Shown: positions 42,401-53,394 of the stretch, one piece after another | Layout: every line of letters begins with the position of its first letter | Numbering within the stretch: position 1 is the first letter of the stretch | NCBI GenBank assembly: GCA_023525715.1 | Contig: CM042012.1 | Location: 43,689,441 to 43,753,440 of the forward strand | Direction of reading: 5' to 3' | Length of the DNA: 64,000 nt | Origin: Cichorium intybus | Taxonomy: Eukaryota > Streptophyta > Magnoliopsida > Asterales > Asteraceae | Made by a program: the position numbers and the translations under genes | The notes under the pieces: model-generated | Told to the model about the DNA's origin: nothing | The model's database searches: none | The model's input: the letters and a program-made list of their open reading frames with translations, nothing else

Positions 42401-42668
42401 TCCCTCTATTTTGGTCCTATAAATTTTAGTTAACCCAAAACCCCCAAATACAACTTATTAAGTATACAAATATGACATAATCCTCCTCTCAACTTATAAA
42501 TTAGATTAGAGTTATTATTTCGTCATTATTATTATTATTAGTCGTAATAATCAATGTTTGATTCCACGATTCGCTTCCAATATAAAAATCTATTTCCTTT
42601 ATTTTAAAATACGATACTAAATAATTGGAAATATTTATAATCGCTAACGCCAAAAATGGGGTGTTACA
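39458..42668 (-). repeat. 5' LTR (element orientation) of the young element
   Basis: 3211 bp, near-identical to 33029-36239. Confidence 0.93.
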
Positions 42669-42766
42669 CTATTGCCTTGTCCCATAGCTGTTGTATGATG
42701 GGTTGGGCCATAACCGGGAACCCATAGCTGTTGTATGATGGGTAGAACCTTCCCGTGTCCATAGCA

Positions 42767-45700
42767 GTTAATGTCTATCTTATTCTCGATTGTGTACGAC
42801 TGTGTGTCCGTGAGGCGACTCGATGGTGTTAGCAGAAGTTCTTTTAGGCACGGATGGGGTGTGAGATCCTAGGTAGCCTAGGATGAGTGTTAGGCACTTG
42901 GGTACGAGACCGTATGAATAACAATGTCGAATAGATGAGTGGGTGGTGAATTAGAGTATTGGGGAACAAATTCTGGAACAAGTAAGAATAGGTGTGGAAG
43001 GTAGTACCGGGCCCGTACTACCGAAAACACAGGATTCATACTTGAGTCAGGAAGAGTTACCCAAAATTCTAAGAAACCGAGTAGGGTAGAGAATCAGGTA
43101 TGATTCACATTATGAATTAGTTGCGAAAGGAAAGTACACGTCTTCATCGTGGCGATGTTCGGTAATGAAGAGTGGATTGGGAGTAGTTTCGGGTGTAACC
43201 AATGGAGATGGATCGGGATGGATCATAGGTGCAGAAATTGATCACCGTTGAGGTATCAACGAGGGTTATGATTGGCAGCAATGGGTTAGGCGATGCATCC
43301 GGGTTGCTAGCCGATGCATCTGGGTTTTGCATGTCAATGTTTCGAAGGTCTATGGATGTGAATCCCGATAGACCTTATTCCTGTTTAATGGGCTAACGAC
43401 ATGGTATGAGGATTGGATTTGTTACAAAGGTTCGAGGCGCTGATCGATCGCGATCAGCACTAGGTATTTGCACAGATTCTAAGTGGGAGAGAGTTGTTGT
43501 TCTAAGAGAAGGAGCAAAGCTTAATGCGCAAATAGCTCAGCTACTGGAATATGGGAGTACTTGCATTATGAATTATCAAGCATTGGACTTGGGATATGAT
43601 GATAAAGGGAGAAGGAATTGGCAGCTAAATAGAAATCATGGCTTGGGAATCTGCAGGTAGGTTCCAGAGGATTTCCAAGTACTCCTTTAGGGGAATGGAC
43701 GAGAATCCAGATTGATTTAAGTGTCGACGTTATGTCAACTTGTGTCACTCGAAGAGCAGGAAGGGCCCATCCAGCTGCTGAAGCTAATGGACCTTGACTC
43801 CTGCTACCCAGCTGAAGTTAGAGTAATTGGAGACTACGTACAAGGTATGACGAAAAATAAGAGTAGTGTGTGACTTATGGGATAAAGACCCACAGAAGAT
43901 GGCTCCTTGGACAGATAGCCACAAGTAGAGGGTTGAAGCGGAAAGGGAAGAAGGGTTCCCAGTGTGACATAACCGACCATTGAGGATGGAAGTCTCATGG
44001 CAATGAGGGAAACGGCGTGAGGATGGATACCCGTGATCTGACAAGGCAGGGAACTCGCCGGCAGGGGCTAAGTCCTTGAAAAGGGAAAAGTTGTAGTTTG
44101 AAGGAGGAAGATGGGAGTGTCATTGCGTGCTGGAGCTAGCAAGTGGTTATTGGTGCATCGAGTAGCTTTTCACCTTAAGGTAAAGGTGTTTGGAATAGCT
44201 TTGAGTAAAGGGAATTCTGCGAATTCAAGGAAGCGGTCGGAGGTAGCATGCATTGCGAAGAGGAAAGGATCTTGGCCATGCTAGGGGTGCGTGGTCACCT
44301 CCATGGGAGTTTTGATTATTTCCATTAAGGCGTGGGGAACGCTGGACGATTGTATTTCGTTTCAACTCAGGACCTTGACAGTAGTGGGAGCGAGAGAGTC
44401 GAGTTTTAGTATAAAAATGGCAGAGCATGGAAGGTGAGACGCTGGGTTAAGGGGACAACACGACTTGTTGGGTCGACTGCAAGATTGTGTAAGCTATGGT
44501 GACTTGGAACACAAGGGTTCTGCTTGCATGGACTGATACTCAGAAGGATTGACGCAGAGGAATTATTCAGATACTGGGAATCTACTTCAGGCTTCAACAA
44601 GAGTTATGTGTGTAGGACAAAAGTCTTCGAAGTAAGGGATGTGTCATATGGGACAGCTCATCTCAGGAGCGCTAGTCAATAGTTTCAAGGAAGGAAAGGA
44701 TCGCGAGCTGAAAAGCCTTCCAAGGCAGGAAAGGCTGGGCGGAAGTAAGGAAGGGGTCGGAGCGAGGTTTTAAGGAAACATTTTTTTGAGATTGTGTATC
44801 GAACGGGAAGGATCAGCGCGGAAGCAACATATTAAGCAACGATAATATGAAGACAGGATGAGGGTTATGCTAAGCGATGCTAGGAACAAGGATAAGCGTT
44901 GGCCATGAGCATTGGGTCGTATTGGTGTAGTGATCGATTAAGGATTTTACGTCCTGGAGGATTGGTATCTCACGTAGGTACCGGGGTACTGTGCCTTGTT
45001 CGAGGTTGTGCCCGCTCGTGCCTCGGTGAGAGATAAAGTGTTGTCGGATGGAGTGTACTATGTTGAGGTGGTACTGTGCTATGTTTTGGTGAATACTTCG
45101 TGCTGATCGGGAGTGTCGGGAGCTTTATTGCAGCAATACTGTGACGTGTTCCCTCAAGTACGAGATACGGTTTTAGTAGGCTGATTGGTCAGATTGGGTT
45201 GTGGGGCAGACGATTTCTGTGCAGGATGAGATAATGGTTATCTGGGTGCCGAGGATTAGTACCCTTAGGATTGTTCAGTAGGATGGGAGATGATTATGGA
45301 CCCCTCCATGATCGCATTTGCCGAAGTAGTTGAGGTGAAGACTACCTTGGTTTTGTTGATGGCTGTTTAGCTGATGAGAATGAAAACCAAGGGCGGATCA
45401 GGGCGACATGAAGACTAGGCTGATTGGATTCAAGATAAGGATTTAGATGAGAAACCGTGGAAGGGAACACCTTTAGGTGAGACAGTTCGGGTAAATGAAG
45501 GTTGTGGGGTAGGGTTAGCGGAGGATGGCTAACCCATTATGGTTGCCTTGGATGTTAGATATAGACGGAGCTTCCGTGCGGTGATGAACGAAGAAGTTTG
45601 TGTCAAGTTTTTCGTTGCCCGAGGGGCAACACGGATGTGTATGATATTGGAGAGAATTACTGGTGATCTAGCCGGTAAGGAAGTGGGGAATGGTTAAGAG

Positions 45701-46512
45701 GAGAGAGGTTTGATCGGTGGAAAGGTCAAGGCCAATCATCAAAAGATAGATAGCTGATTTGGTCTCCGAGGATTTCTGAGGTAGAATTTGGAGGTATGCC
45801 TGTATGGGTTCATCGCGGAAGTACCAAGGAACCCCTCAGTTTATTGATAAAATCAAGGATGTCGTAGACCGATGGAGCAGGAGTGCTCGTTTTGAGTCTG
45901 TTATAGTATGCAGGGCTACGAAGGGTGGATGATGTTAAGGCTCGGGAGAAGGTACCCCGATATGGTGCTCTGGATGGTGATATCAGGTAAGGAGGTGCAG
46001 CTCACTTAGGAGTTTAGGAGAAGGTTCGTAAAGTTGCGACATCCAACTTCGTTTCAGTATTGTGAATCATCCTTAGAAGGATGGCTGTATGGAGAGATCA
46101 ATGTAGGAGTTCCTTCAGGATTATGTTCTTAGTTTGATGGGAGTTGTAGTTTCCTATGTAACGTTGGTAGAGTCCTTTATGATAATGGTTAGCACACGAG
46201 AAATGGTCTCTTCTGCAAGAAGTCGTACGGGAGAGGGTGTCAGGACTTCTATGTGTTCAGGAAGAGATTGTAGACCGATTTGAGCCGGAAGAAGAATCAT
46301 GATATTATGTAGTGATAGGACCTGAGTTTATCGGTCAGATTTTTGTCGTTAAGGTACCGATGTACTGGAAAGTGGGACCCCGAGTATACCGGATCGTTGT
46401 TAGTGTAGTAGATAGAATCTATGGCTCAGTCAGGCTTGTAGTAACTTCTAGATTTCTTAGTTGAGGTTGTGCAATGCGACGCATTCTGTAGCTTGCAATT
46501 GGGAGAGAAATT
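42767..46512. other. Eroded interior of the Tekay-type element
   Basis: About 3.7 kb, GC content higher than the window average, with many stops in all frames. No Gag, protease, RT or RNase H motif was recognised. Its place between the truncated left LTR and the integrase remnant makes it element interior by position. Confidence 0.5.
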
Positions 46513-46978
46513 GTGAGACGATGGTTCGATCTTGAGTTCCAGGTTGGAAGTTTTGTTCTTCTTAAGGTGTCGCTTTGGAAGGGGGTTATTCGTTTCAAGA
46601 ATCGAGGAAAGCCTGGCTCTAGTTACATTGGACCATATCGAATCATCGCACAAGTAGGTAACGTAGCCTACCGATTGAAGCTGCCCGAGCAGCTTAGCCA
46701 GATTCACGACACATTCCACGTTTCCCGACTCAGGAAGTGTATTACCGATGATTCTTCAATTGTGCCCTTGGAGGGTATCCAAATTGACGAACGCTTGAAC
46801 TATGTGGAACGACCGGTTGCTATCAAAGAAAGGAAAATAAAGACTTTACGAAATAAGATAATAGGGGTAGTTAAGGTGCTGTGGCAGCATTGTAAGGGGT
46901 CTGAATAGACTTAGGAATCCGAGGAAGAAATGCGAAGGCATTACCCCGAGTTGTTTACAGGCACAGATTTCGGGGACG
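46513..46978 (+). pseudogene. Tekay-type integrase C-terminus with chromodomain, remnant
   Basis: Reads FDLEFQVGSFVLLKVSLWKG, YIGPYRIIAQVGNVAYRLKL and IHDTFHVSRLRKC, then a chromodomain-like part (YVERPVAIKERKIKTLRNK, VKVLWQHCKG). Stops at about 46906-46911 interrupt the end, whose remnant continues as EEEMRRHYPELF. This is the GPY/F region and chromodomain of the Del/Tekay clade. Upstream catalytic parts are lost. Confidence 0.85.
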
Positions 46979-46988
46979 AAATCCTTTC

Positions 46989-47002
46989 AAGTGGGGGAGA
47001 AT
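46989..47002 (+). other. Polypurine tract of the Tekay-type element
   Basis: AAGTGGGGGAGAAT directly before the LTR start TGTAAGACC. Confidence 0.75.
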
Positions 47003-48441
47003 TGTAAGACCCGTTCCGCCGAGTCGCGGCCCGGAGGAATCCGCGGCGCAGCTTTAGGAAGAATCTAGAATCGCGTAGGATTTGTACGCGCGGCGCGGTT
47101 CGGAAGAACCCGCGGCGCGGTGCGCCTCTATTGTGAAAACCCTAATTCGGATGTACACGCCTATATAAAGGACCCCAGCCCTAGGGTTCGTGTTTTTGGA
47201 AGTTCTCTGGAGTGGAGTCGACTGGTTTCAGCAGAGGCTCTTCGGTTCTAAGGCTTTGAAGGTTTGAAGGAAGAGATACAACGTAGGGAAAGGCTTGTAG
47301 CCGATCGGGTGCATTCCTATGTTTCCCAGAAACAAGGTAAGAGGATCTACCTTCTGATATTTCATTCTATCCCGTTTTTATGGTGTTATCCCTTGATTAG
47401 TAGTCTTAGATGACTTGTAACACTTAGGGTTTGGACCAAGGACATGCATGGACTTGCATGTCCATAAGGAAGTGATCTTAGGGTAGTTTTTTATCCCAGG
47501 AAGGGTGTAGAGTGGAACCCTAACCGATGACTGTTCTGGTTAAGAGCAAAAAGAGGATTTCGGACTATTACGATTCCGCGACGCGGACAGGCTATGTCGG
47601 CGACGCGAGTTAGAGTAAAACCCCATAAGTGTAATGATAGTCCGCGACGCGTAAGAGGAAGGTCGCGCCGCGGCGAGCGGCTGTTTGACCCCAAAGCTTA
47701 TTTTCGACCAAATGTTGGGTCTAACCTTTAGGCCAGTCTATAGGAGTTCGGTCAGTGATTAATATGTTGTGTATGTGGGATTTAGGTGATCGGACAAGCC
47801 TAGTTTGGGATATTAGCGATTATCCGGACGGTTGTGATTCAGGTGAGTATCCTCACCTTACTATATGATGTTGCATGTTAGGCATCTTGTGTGTTGTTTA
47901 TATTTATATGATTTGCTCTATATCTGTGGTTATCTATTGTTGGGCTCAGTACTGATGCTTGTCCCCTCGTAGCTGTTGTATGGCGAGTTGGACTATTGCC
48001 TTGTCCCATAGCTGTTGTATGATGGGCTGGGCCATAACCGGGAACCCATAGCTGTTGTATGATGGGTAGAACCTTCCCGTGTCCATAGCATTTGTATGAT
48101 GGACGCCCGTAGCTGTTGTATGGCGGGTAGGGTCAGGTCGTTCTCGAGGACGGGTTGTTTAATGTGTGGGCATGTATGGTAATTTGTGGACTCACTAATC
48201 TTTAAGCTTACCCGTTGATTTTATAACATTTCAGGTATTTCAAATGACAAAGGGAAGGGCAAGGCGTGACGGCGGCGCATCGCATACAAGAGATTTATTT
48301 TAATGAATTATGTTATGATTTTCAATTGTTTCCGCTGTTGGTTTAATAAATATGTCGAACATATTTACTTTTTGGAATAAATATTTTATTGGAACCTTGA
48401 TAATAAATGAATTTTAGAAATTTTGAAATTGGGGCGTTACA
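47003..48441 (+). repeat. Right (3') LTR of the Tekay-type element
   Basis: 1439 bp, complete. TATA box at 47162-47169. Near 48000-48130 it has several copies of CCATAGCTGTTGTATGATGGG. Confidence 0.9.
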
Positions 48442-48945
48442 AAAATTCTGGTTTAACCACTATATTTCTTTTTGTTCCATAAAAACCACTCATACTTTCA
48501 AAAAAATTCATATAGACCACTGTTCATTTTATTTTATAACTTTTAACGATTTTTTTTCATCGAAATGTTATGTGAAAAGTTTCATATCGACATTTTAAGC
48601 AAATATTGGAACTTCATTGCGGTGAAAATGATACATAATGTTGTCTACATATAATTTTAGTTTTCGTAACTACATATCTTCAGCCACGTTGTGAATGCAT
48701 AGAGTATCCAATTAATCCACTAAATTTTGAATGCGACGGAGGTAAGAAGTGTTCCGATTTGGCAACATACAATCATGACTTTAATTTGTTATAGTGGTTG
48801 CAATGTATCTTTTTAAAAATATGAGTGGTTTTTATGAATTTTTTTTGAAAGCATGAGTGGTTTTTTTAGAACAAAAAAAAAATATAGTGCTTAAACCGAA
48901 TTTTGACCAAACTGTAGTGGTTTTATGTTATTAGCCCTTATATAA

Positions 48946-50770
48946 ATGTATAAATGTGCTTCCATGTTCAATTATGAATATTTGAGTTTCTGTATAAATG
49001 TATACATGTTAATCCATGTTCGGCAATGAACAAAATATCATCGGTAAGATCTTGTAAACACAACTCCTCATCACCTACAAGACAATAAACAAAAATATTA
49101 AAAGTAGTTAAATACTAAATACAAATTTTCAGTAAGTAGCAAACTTAATTACCTTTAATTCCAAAAAGCCAATCTTTTGAACAAATTAGAGTCTCAACAA
49201 CTTTGTGCTTCAATGAACTTCGATATTGATCAAGAACACGACCTCTTCATATTAGATGATTGAAAACTCAAAAATCTGTAACATTAACAGATTCTATAAA
49301 AAATATGTAACATTAACAGATTCAATCAGAAAACTCAGAAATTTGTAACATTAACAGATTACAGATTCAATTCAAAGAACAAAAGAGAACCAAAACAGAT
49401 TATCGGATGCAATTACATATTCAATCCAAGTGGTACTGATTACAGACCAATTCAAAGAACAAAAGAGAACCAAAACAGATTATCGGATGCAATTATAGAT
49501 TCAATCCAAGAGGTACTGATTACAGATTCAATTCAGATGCAATTACATATTATCGGTTTTTTAAGAGAAGTGAGCGATTACATAAAAATATTGATTAACG
49601 GTTTTTTAAGAGAAGTAACAAGAGTAATGCTTCAATAAAAGAGGAACTGAGTACAAATTAAGATAAACAGATTAAGCAACCGATTATTGATTAACAGAAT
49701 TAATATATTAAGGAACCATTTACAAATTCAATCAAAGAGGAATCAAGTATACTGTAACAGCTTCAATCGAAAAGGAACAGAGTATACATTAAGGAACCGA
49801 GTATATATTAAGGAACCGATTAACCGGTTAATCTGATGATATAAATTAAGAACCGATTGATCCGATGATACACTAATAGATTCAATCCGATGATACAAAT
49901 TAAGAACCGATTAATCTCACTCTTGCAGAATGCAATCAGATTCAGAGAAGTAAGAAGATGGTGCTGAACCTGATGGCGATTAATGTAAAGTGATACTCAA
50001 TACAACGATGCTTTGTGTGATTGTTTCTATGGATTAGGGTTCTGGTTGATTAGGAATTTGGCATTAGTCGATTAGAGCTCCAGAGTATTGAGAATCGATC
50101 AGCCATTGCTGCTCGCCTCCTCCTATTAATAATTCCCAAGAATGTCGATTGTTCCGTACTACAGATTCTCAAGACTCGAGTGGTGGTGGAACTGGTGCTG
50201 GGAAAGAGAGAATAGTAATGAGTAATGACTAACTACTAACTAGGGGCGTTTGTGTTTAAGGGTGGGTTTATTAAAAGTGTTTTAAATATTTTTCATTTAA
50301 TTAATATTTCTAGCGGGTTAATTTCGTGTTATTATCGGCTTAGTATCGTGTTATTATCGGTTTAATATCGTGTCATTATCGTTTTACTATCGTGTACCTA
50401 TCGTGTGTGATTTTGAACACAAACACGACACAACACGAATTCGGGTTTTTTATTCATGACACAAACACGAATTCCAATTTCGATTTCGTCCCAATTTCGT
50501 TTCGTGTCGTGTATTTTTGTCGTGTCGTGTCGCCTTTTGCCACCCCTAGTATAAGGTATAATGTTAAACCTCTTTAAATAAAAGTAAAAAAGAATTGTTA
50601 GATATTTATAAACAACTATTAAATGGTATCAAAGTTAATATTATTTAGCATTAAAATCTAAGTGCGGTGGTTAGCACATACGATTTTTTCAAATTGGTTA
50701 TCACATATGAGTTTATCAAATTATTTGTACGATGATTTATATTTATAACTAATTTTCTTCAACCTGAATG
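48946..50770. other. Unassigned DNA right of the nested insertion
   Basis: No gene recognised in 1.8 kb. A segment of about 45 bases (CAAAGAACAAAAGAGAACCA...TTATCGGATGCAATTA) is doubled at 49373 and 49451, and AAGGAACCGA / AGATTCAATC motifs recur. At 50340-50550, TATCGTGT and GTGTCGTGTCG runs end in GCCACCCCTAG, which resembles a hAT-like end; the other end was not found. Confidence 0.45.
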
Positions 50771-50775
50771 AGCAC

Positions 50776-50781
50776 TATAAA
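50776..50781 (+). promoter_or_regulatory. TATA box of the UGT gene
   Basis: CACTATAAAACG lies 43 bases before the ATG, implying a very short leader. The out-of-frame ATG at 50787 would then lie upstream of the transcript start. Confidence 0.55.
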
Positions 50782-50823
50782 ACGACATGGAACTAGAAGA
50801 ACGAATCACAAACCATACTAAAA

Positions 50824-52239
50824 ATGAAAAGTGCGGTGGTGATGCTCCCGTCTTTGGGAATCGGCCACCTCATCTCAATGGTGGAGCTTGGGGAACTCAT
50901 TCTTACCCACGACCCTTCGCTCTCCATCACCATCCTCCTTACTCCGGCACATTACGAAACAAAATCCAACGCAAACTACATCAAAACTGTCTCCTACACC
51001 ACCCCTTCCATCACCTTCCACCCCCTCCCCGCCCTCCCTCAGCCACCTGATACCTCCACCCCTTACTTCGACCTTATTTTCCAAACCAGTAAACTCTACA
51101 AACCCATTGTCAGAGACACCCTCCGAACCATCTCGGAAAAATCAACCATCAAAGCCGGAATCCTGGATTTCTTGTCGAACGATGCTTTTGAAGTCTGCAC
51201 AAGCCTCAACATACCAACGTACTACTTGTTCACCGGCAGCGCTTTTGGCCTCGACTTTTTGCTGTACATGCGTACTATTCATGAGAACGTCTCCGAGAGC
51301 TTTAAAGATCTAAGAACTTACATCGAAGCACCGGGAACACCGCCAATTTATTCTCTGGATATGCCGATGACGATGTACGATAGAAACAGTAATTCTTACA
51401 TAAACCTACTCAGTGTATCAGAAAACATGGCCAAATCCAGCGGTATTTTCGTGAACACGTTCGCGGAACTTGAGCCAAGAGTCATTAAGGCGCTCGCCGA
51501 CGGTGAGTGCATTCCCGACGGCCCAACTCCGCCAACTTACTATGTCGGACCACTGATTCGAGACAGTTCCGATGACAATAATGGGGATAAGTGTTTAAAG
51601 TGGCTGAGTTTGCAACCGTGTAAAAGCGTGGTGGTTCTCATTTTTGGTAGTATAGGGAAGTTTAAGAAGGATCAGTTGGAAGAAATGGCAAAAGGGTTAG
51701 AGAAAAGCGGGCAAAGATTTCTATGGGTGGTCCGGAGTCCACCGCCTGAGAATGAAAAAGGCCACGAATCTGCACTGAAAGAGCCAGATCTTGACGACTT
51801 ACTTCCGGCGGGGTTTTTAAACCGGAATAAAGAGAAGGGTTTGGTGGTGAAAAACTGGGCACCGCAAGGCGAAATTCTGAGACATAAATCAGTGGGTGGG
51901 TTTGTTTGTCATTGTGGGTGGAACTCCATCCTTGAAGCTATGCGAGCTGGAGTACCGTTGGTGGCATGGCCGTTGTATGCAGAGCAGAAGATGAATAGGG
52001 TGTATTTGGTCGAGGGAATCAAGGTGGCGCTGCCGTTGAAGATGAGAGAGGATGGGTTTGTGACGGCGGAGGAGTTGGCAGAGAGACTGAGGGAGTTGAT
52101 GGAGGAAGAAAGTGGAAAGAAGTTAAGAGAACATGTTTCGGCGATCAGTGAGAGTGCTGCAGCTGCAGCGACGGAGGGTGGTTCTTCCCGAGTTGCGGTG
52201 GTTGAGTTCGTCGAGTCACTTAAATCGGTGCGAGTCTAG
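50824..52239 (+). CDS. Family-1 UDP-glycosyltransferase (UGT88-like), intact
   Basis: A single-exon gene of 471 aa, the usual length. It should transfer a sugar from a UDP-sugar to a hydroxyl of a small molecule such as a flavonoid, in the cytosol. Catalytic His15 lies in GIGHLISMVELG, the motif typical of UGT88 enzymes; the partner Asp is likely D115 (AGILDFL). The PSPG sugar-donor box spans residues 345-388, 44 residues as expected, WAPQGEILRHKS to WPLYAEQ. The Trp in HCGWNS and the final Gln favour UDP-glucose. VCHCGWNS has Cys where most relatives have Thr or Ser, and FGSIGKF replaces the common FGSxGxF. The start is chosen because it precedes the motif by the normal distance. The acceptor cannot be read from sequence. 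Confidence 0.92.
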   Translation: MKSAVVMLPSLGIGHLISMVELGELILTHDPSLSITILLTPAHYETKSNANYIKTVSYTTPSITFHPLPALPQPPDTSTPYFDLIFQTSKLYKPIVRDTLRTISEKSTIKAGILDFLSNDAFEVCTSLNIPTYYLFTGSAFGLDFLLYMRTIHENVSESFKDLRTYIEAPGTPPIYSLDMPMTMYDRNSNSYINLLSVSENMAKSSGIFVNTFAELEPRVIKALADGECIPDGPTPPTYYVGPLIRDSSDDNNGDKCLKWLSLQPCKSVVVLIFGSIGKFKKDQLEEMAKGLEKSGQRFLWVVRSPPPENEKGHESALKEPDLDDLLPAGFLNRNKEKGLVVKNWAPQGEILRHKSVGGFVCHCGWNSILEAMRAGVPLVAWPLYAEQKMNRVYLVEGIKVALPLKMREDGFVTAEELAERLRELMEEESGKKLREHVSAISESAAAAATEGGSSRVAVVEFVESLKSVRV

Positions 52240-52883
52240 CCACAATCACTCGTGGTCGAGCCCATTGACTTTTAATAATCGCATTGTTATTAAAAAGACG
52301 TATTTTATGCGGTACGTTATATTGGTCTGGTTCCTTCTTGCTATCACGTGGATTTCCTCCAGCTCCAATTAGTCAATTACTCAATAATTTTCATAGTTAA
52401 AGGGTTTATGTTATTGTCAAGGGGTTAATTATGTTTGGATGCTTATGTAGCATATTTTGTCAATGTGACTACACATGATTTTATTTTTGTGGGACGCACT
52501 AGTTATTATTGTACGAGTACAAAAAATTAATTATTGTGGGACATAAATGTTACGGTTAGTTAGGTATTGACTGTGTGGTCTCACGGGAGTCCACCTCTCC
52601 CAACCTTTTCAACATATAGGGACGGTGTTATATCAGTCTGATAGTTTTTTTCTCTCATTTTATTTTCGTATTTCTCAACCCACAACATTAAAAATTCATT
52701 TTTTTTTCGATTCACCACAATATATAAATAACAAAAGCACATAATACAATCCTCCCCACCAGCCATAGCGGATTCACCAACCTGTACACCATCTTTCTAT
52801 CGCGTACCTGCGCATGGTGTAATCATAACGTCGGCGTCCCCCTCCAACCCGCTTCCACCTTGCAACGACTCCATCCGGCCTCA
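52240..52883. other. 3' flank of the UGT gene
   Basis: Probable 3' UTR (AATAAT-type signals near 52275 and 52383), then AT-rich DNA without a recognised feature. Confidence 0.45.
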
Positions 52884-52891
52884 TATACATT

Positions 52892-53386
52892 TAGGGCTGT
52901 AAACGAACCGAACGTTCAGCGAACCGTTTGTGAATTGTTTGGCGGGAAGTTTGTTTATGTTCGTTTAGTTAATAAATGAACGAACACGAAGGTAAATTCT
53001 TGTTCGTTTAGTTAAACGAAAAAACATGAACAATGCTCTCATTCGTTCAATTATGTTCGTGAACGTTCGTTTATATTTGTTTATTTAAGTTCCTTTTATG
53101 TTCATATATGTTCAATTGTGTTTAATTACATTACCATATTATATTATTTTTATGTTCATATATGTCCAATAGTGATTGTTTATCATTGTTCGTTTATGTT
53201 TGTTCATTTAGCATGTTCACGAACATAAACAAACGAACATGAACAAGATAATTTCTTAAATGAACAAACATGAACAAGCAAACTCGTGTGCTAATCCGTT
53301 AGTGTTCGTTCGTTTATTCGACTAACTAAAACGAACGAACATGAACAAGCCTTCGTCCGTGTTCGTTCGATTCGTTTACAGCCCTA
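52892..53386. mobile_element. hAT-type MITE
   Basis: TIR TAGGGCTGTAAACGAAC and its inverse (GTTTACAGCCCTA) are flanked by the 8-bp duplication TATACATT (52884-52891 and 53387-53394). An 8-bp duplication is the hAT hallmark. The 495-bp body consists of GTTCGTTTA/TGAACGAAC motifs in both directions and codes for nothing. Confidence 0.88.
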
Positions 53387-53394
53387 TATACATT

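Larger units (their letters stand above)
33029..42668 (-). mobile_element. Young non-autonomous LTR element (LARD-like) carrying an RWP-RK gene
   Basis: Two direct LTRs of exactly 3211 bp each start TGTGACACCCC and end GGGGTGTTACA. The 5-bp target duplication CTATT lies at 33024-33028 and 42669-42673. On the minus strand an iMet-type primer-binding site follows the right LTR, and a purine tract precedes the left LTR. The conserved TTTCGGGGACGAAATTC beside that tract points to a Tekay-related parent. The 3218-bp interior has no gag or pol; it holds an RWP-RK gene on the plus strand. By eye the LTRs differ at one base, so insertion is recent. Confidence 0.93.
32034..42766 (+). repeat. Left LTR of the Tekay-type element, in two parts
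   Basis: The parts are 32034-33028 (995 bp, same length as 47003-47997) and 42674-42766 (93 bp, matching 47998-48090), separated by the inserted element and its CTATT duplication. The last 350 bp are missing. Scattered substitutions separate it from the right LTR. Confidence 0.85.
32034..48441 (+). mobile_element. Decayed Tekay-type (chromovirus) LTR retrotransposon
   Basis: LTRs start TGTAAGACCCGTTCCGCC and end GGGGCGTTACA. The 5-bp target duplication AAAAAT-type (AAAAT) is at 32029-32033 and 48442-48446. The left LTR holds the younger element 33029-42668. It is truncated after 42766, where a deletion removed its end, the primer site and much of the interior. The right end keeps an integrase C-terminus plus chromodomain and the conserved GGGGACGAAAT...GTGGGGGAGA stretch before the LTR, typical of Del/Tekay elements. 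Confidence 0.85.
31994..48938. mobile_element. 532-bp MITE split by the Tekay-type element
   Basis: The MITE consists of 31994-32033 and 48447-48938, with TIR AGGGTTAATAACATAAAAAC / inverse. The 7-bp target duplication TATATAA is at 31987-31993 and 48939-48945. Removing the LTR element and one copy of its duplication leaves 532 bases, exactly the length of the intact copy at 54296-54827. Confidence 0.85.

Noticed and set aside
43406..43660. 84-codon frame in the Tekay interior
   Set aside because: No match to Gag, protease or pol that I can recognise, and surrounding frames are full of stops.
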